Below are positions 62,309 through 64,000 of a stretch of 64,000 bases of DNA, piece by piece; position 1 is the first letter of the stretch; each line of letters opens with the position of its first letter. A model generated the notes under the pieces. It had not been told where the DNA came from and searched no databases. It saw only the letters and a list, made by a program, of their open reading frames with translations. The position numbers were made by a program, and so were the translations under genes. Location: NCBI GenBank assembly GCA_945881885.1, contig CAMCVI010000002.1, positions 83,710-147,709 of the forward strand, in the 5' to 3' direction. This DNA is from Chryseobacterium gleum. GTDB lineage: Bacteria > Bacteroidota > Bacteroidia > Flavobacteriales > Flavobacteriaceae.

Positions 62309-62812
62309 ATGATAGAAATTGTTTTTTATATATTATCTGCTATAACATTAGGAACGGCTTTTTTAACTGTTTTCAGCAAAAACGCCATTCATAGTGCCAT
62401 TTATTTAGTGGTTTGCTTTTTCTCATTAGCAGGTCATTACTTACTTTTTAATGCGCAATTTTTAGCCATCGTACATATAATTGTATATGCAGGGGCTATT
62501 ATGGTACTTTTATTATTTACCTTAATGCTTATGAATTTAGACAAAGAAGACGAAACATCGAAACCTTTATTTGCAAAACTTGCAGCCGTTTTTTCAGCTG
62601 GAATTTTAGGATTGGTTTTAATTGCAGCACTTCGTAAAGCACAGCCAGAAAATATCGAATATGTAAATTCTGGGGTAGATTATCAATCTATTAAAGTTTT
62701 AGGAAATGTATTGTTAAACGAATACCAAGTGCCTTTCGAATTTGCTTCGGTTTTACTTTTAGTATCTATGATTGGTGCCGTTTTAATTTCTAAAAAAGAA
62801 GAAAAAATTTAA
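62309..62812 (+). CDS. nuoJ: NADH-quinone oxidoreductase subunit J
   Basis: 167 residues, five membrane spans. The conserved segment [19 protein letters not shown] is present. Membrane-arm subunit with a rotating helix in the coupling mechanism. Two nt separate it from nuoK. Confidence 0.95.
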   Translation: MIEIVFYILSAITLGTAFLTVFSKNAIHSAIYLVVCFFSLAGHYLLFNAQFLAIVHIIVYAGAIMVLLLFTLMLMNLDKEDETSKPLFAKLAAVFSAGILGLVLIAALRKAQPENIEYVNSGVDYQSIKVLGNVLLNEYQVPFEFASVLLLVSMIGAVLISKKEEKI

Positions 62813-62814
62813 TT

Positions 62815-63132
62815 ATGAACATACTAGAACAAGTTGGTATTGAAAACTACATTACACTTTCAGCTTTGCTGTTTTGTATTGGTGCGTTTGGGCTTTTATA
62901 CAGAAGAAATGCCATAATCATGTTTATGTCTATTGAAATTATGTTAAATGCAGTCAACTTACTTTTAGTTGCTTTTTCTTCGTATCATGAAGATCCATCA
63001 GGGCAAGTTTTTGTATTTTTCACCATGGCGGTTGCTGCAGCTGAAGTAGCTGTAGGATTAGCCATATTAGTTTCGGTATTTAGAAATATTGGAAATATTG
63101 ACATCGATAATTTAAAAAATCTAAAAGGATAA
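62815..63132 (+). CDS. nuoK: NADH-quinone oxidoreductase subunit K
   Basis: 105 residues with three spans and the proton-path Glu residues in [14 protein letters not shown] and [13 protein letters not shown]. Membrane-arm subunit of complex I related to MrpC. Confidence 0.96.
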   Translation: MNILEQVGIENYITLSALLFCIGAFGLLYRRNAIIMFMSIEIMLNAVNLLLVAFSSYHEDPSGQVFVFFTMAVAAAEVAVGLAILVSVFRNIGNIDIDNLKNLKG

Positions 63133-63139
63133 TTCTGAA

Positions 63140-64000
63140 ATGAATACTACTATATTACTCTTATTATTTGCGCCGTTAGTTGGTTTTTTAATCAATACAT
63201 TTTTCGGCAAATCATTAGGAAAAACAATTTCTGGTGTAATAGGAACAACTGCTATTGTTGTATCTTTCTTATGTACCATTTCATTATTTTCTCAAATTAA
63301 TACCGACGGAAAAGCCATAACTTTTCATTTAGCGGATTGGTTTTCAATTGGTTCAATCCAAGTAAACTTCTCCTTTTTGTTCGATCAATTATCTGTTTTA
63401 TGGTTATTGTTCGTAACTGGAATTGGCGCTTTAATTCATTTGTATTCGATTAGTTACATGCATGAAGACGAAAATATGCACAAATTTTTCTCCTATTTAA
63501 ATTTGTTTGTATTCTTCATGATTACGTTAGTAGCTGGAAGTAACTTATTAATTATGTTTATTGGTTGGGAAGGCGTAGGTTTATGTTCTTATTTACTTAT
63601 CGGGTTTTGGTATAAAAACCAAGATTATAATGATGCTGCGAAAAAAGCATTTATTATGAACCGTATTGGAGATTTAGGTTTCTTAATTGGAATTTTTATT
63701 TTAGGTTTCCATTTTCAGACTTTAGAATTTTTAGAAATAAAAACGTTATTAGGAAAAGATTTAATCACTCCTAGCCTATTATCAATCGCAGCTTTATGTT
63801 TATTCATTGGAGCTTGTGGAAAATCAGCACAATTACCTTTAGCCACTTGGTTACCAGACGCAATGGCTGGACCAACACCAGTTTCTGCATTAATTCACGC
63901 GGCAACGATGGTAACAGCAGGTATCTTTATGATAACAAGAATGAATTTCTTATTCGATTTAACGCCTGAAATTCAAAACATAATTGCAATTGTTGGTGCT
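63140..64000 (+). CDS. nuoL: NADH-quinone oxidoreductase subunit L, 3' end outside the window
   Basis: 287 codons are present, with the frame open to the edge. ATG at 63140, 7 nt after nuoK. The proton-channel motif (WEGVGLCSYLLIGFW), the Lys-rich GKSAQLPLATWLPDAMAGPT and HAATMVTAG are intact, as in NuoL/MrpA. Membrane-arm proton pump of complex I. nuoM and nuoN should follow outside the window. Confidence 0.95.
   Translation, partial: MNTTILLLLFAPLVGFLINTFFGKSLGKTISGVIGTTAIVVSFLCTISLFSQINTDGKAITFHLADWFSIGSIQVNFSFLFDQLSVLWLLFVTGIGALIHLYSISYMHEDENMHKFFSYLNLFVFFMITLVAGSNLLIMFIGWEGVGLCSYLLIGFWYKNQDYNDAAKKAFIMNRIGDLGFLIGIFILGFHFQTLEFLEIKTLLGKDLITPSLLSIAALCLFIGACGKSAQLPLATWLPDAMAGPTPVSALIHAATMVTAGIFMITRMNFLFDLTPEIQNIIAIVGA

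Overview
The window is ordinary chromosome from a member of the Bacteroidota, most likely a Flavobacterium-like Flavobacteriia. The DNA is strongly AT-rich. Promoters are of the Bacteroidota type (TTTG, 19 nt, TAnnTTTG) rather than -35/-10. Several secreted proteins carry type IX secretion (T9SS) C-terminal sorting domains. There is a PorP/SprF plus OmpA pair, a DnaE with a fused exonuclease, a mevalonate pathway, and a NADH dehydrogenase operon with a short NuoG. I see no prophage, insertion sequence, integron or CRISPR array.

Layout. 1-5.5 kb: 3' end of an aspartokinase, an LpxH-like metallophosphoesterase with a glycosyltransferase, then bioB and ribF. 5.5-13.3 kb: a secreted M43-type metalloprotease, pth, a PpiD-like foldase, then an envelope cluster (small membrane protein, LptC, outer-membrane protein, coaX). 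13.4-20.7 kb: tRNA-Phe, OmpA/PorE-like and PorP/SprF proteins, a small T9SS cargo, a lipoprotein plus Omp28-like T9SS protein, a PH-SHOCT protein and a MmcQ/YjbR protein. 20.8-26.6 kb: GapN-like dehydrogenase, cyclase-family hydrolase, hemW, ruvC, a flippase-like membrane protein and a lipoprotein. 26.7-36.8 kb: a large Fn3/T9SS protein, tRNA-Asp, a DUF58 protein, trxA, dnaE and a lipoprotein with an unusual inserted domain. 36.9-42.7 kb: an RluB-type pseudouridine synthase, UbiA prenyltransferase, mevalonate kinase, diphosphomevalonate decarboxylase, TspO and a BaiN-type flavoprotein. 43-47.7 kb: a plus-strand run of symporter, DedA, FAD oxidoreductase, mtgA and SDR. 47.7-52.6 kb: a palindromic element, a ZnuD-like TonB-dependent receptor coupled to a His/Cys-rich small protein and asd, and a TlpA-like thioredoxin. 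52.7-64 kb: aspS, a cold-shock protein and nuoA-K plus the start of nuoL.

How the genes work together. The nuo operon forms the respiratory proton pump. PorP, OmpA and four sorting-domain proteins belong to the T9SS outer-membrane route. MvaD, mevalonate kinase and UbiA form an isoprenoid block. LptC, PpiD, LpxH-like, MtgA and DedA serve the envelope.

The parts that reward a second look are mostly non-coding. They are several families of palindromic intergenic repeats, degenerate reiterated words sitting just 5' of start codons, and terminators embedded in the next gene's promoter. In proteins, the notable points are a GapN-like enzyme lacking the usual general-base Glu, a DnaE with a fused exonuclease and degenerate PHP site, a module shared by two T9SS proteins, and the asd/His-Cys-rich/TonB receptor coupling. 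I did not find a convincing new defence or mobile system.
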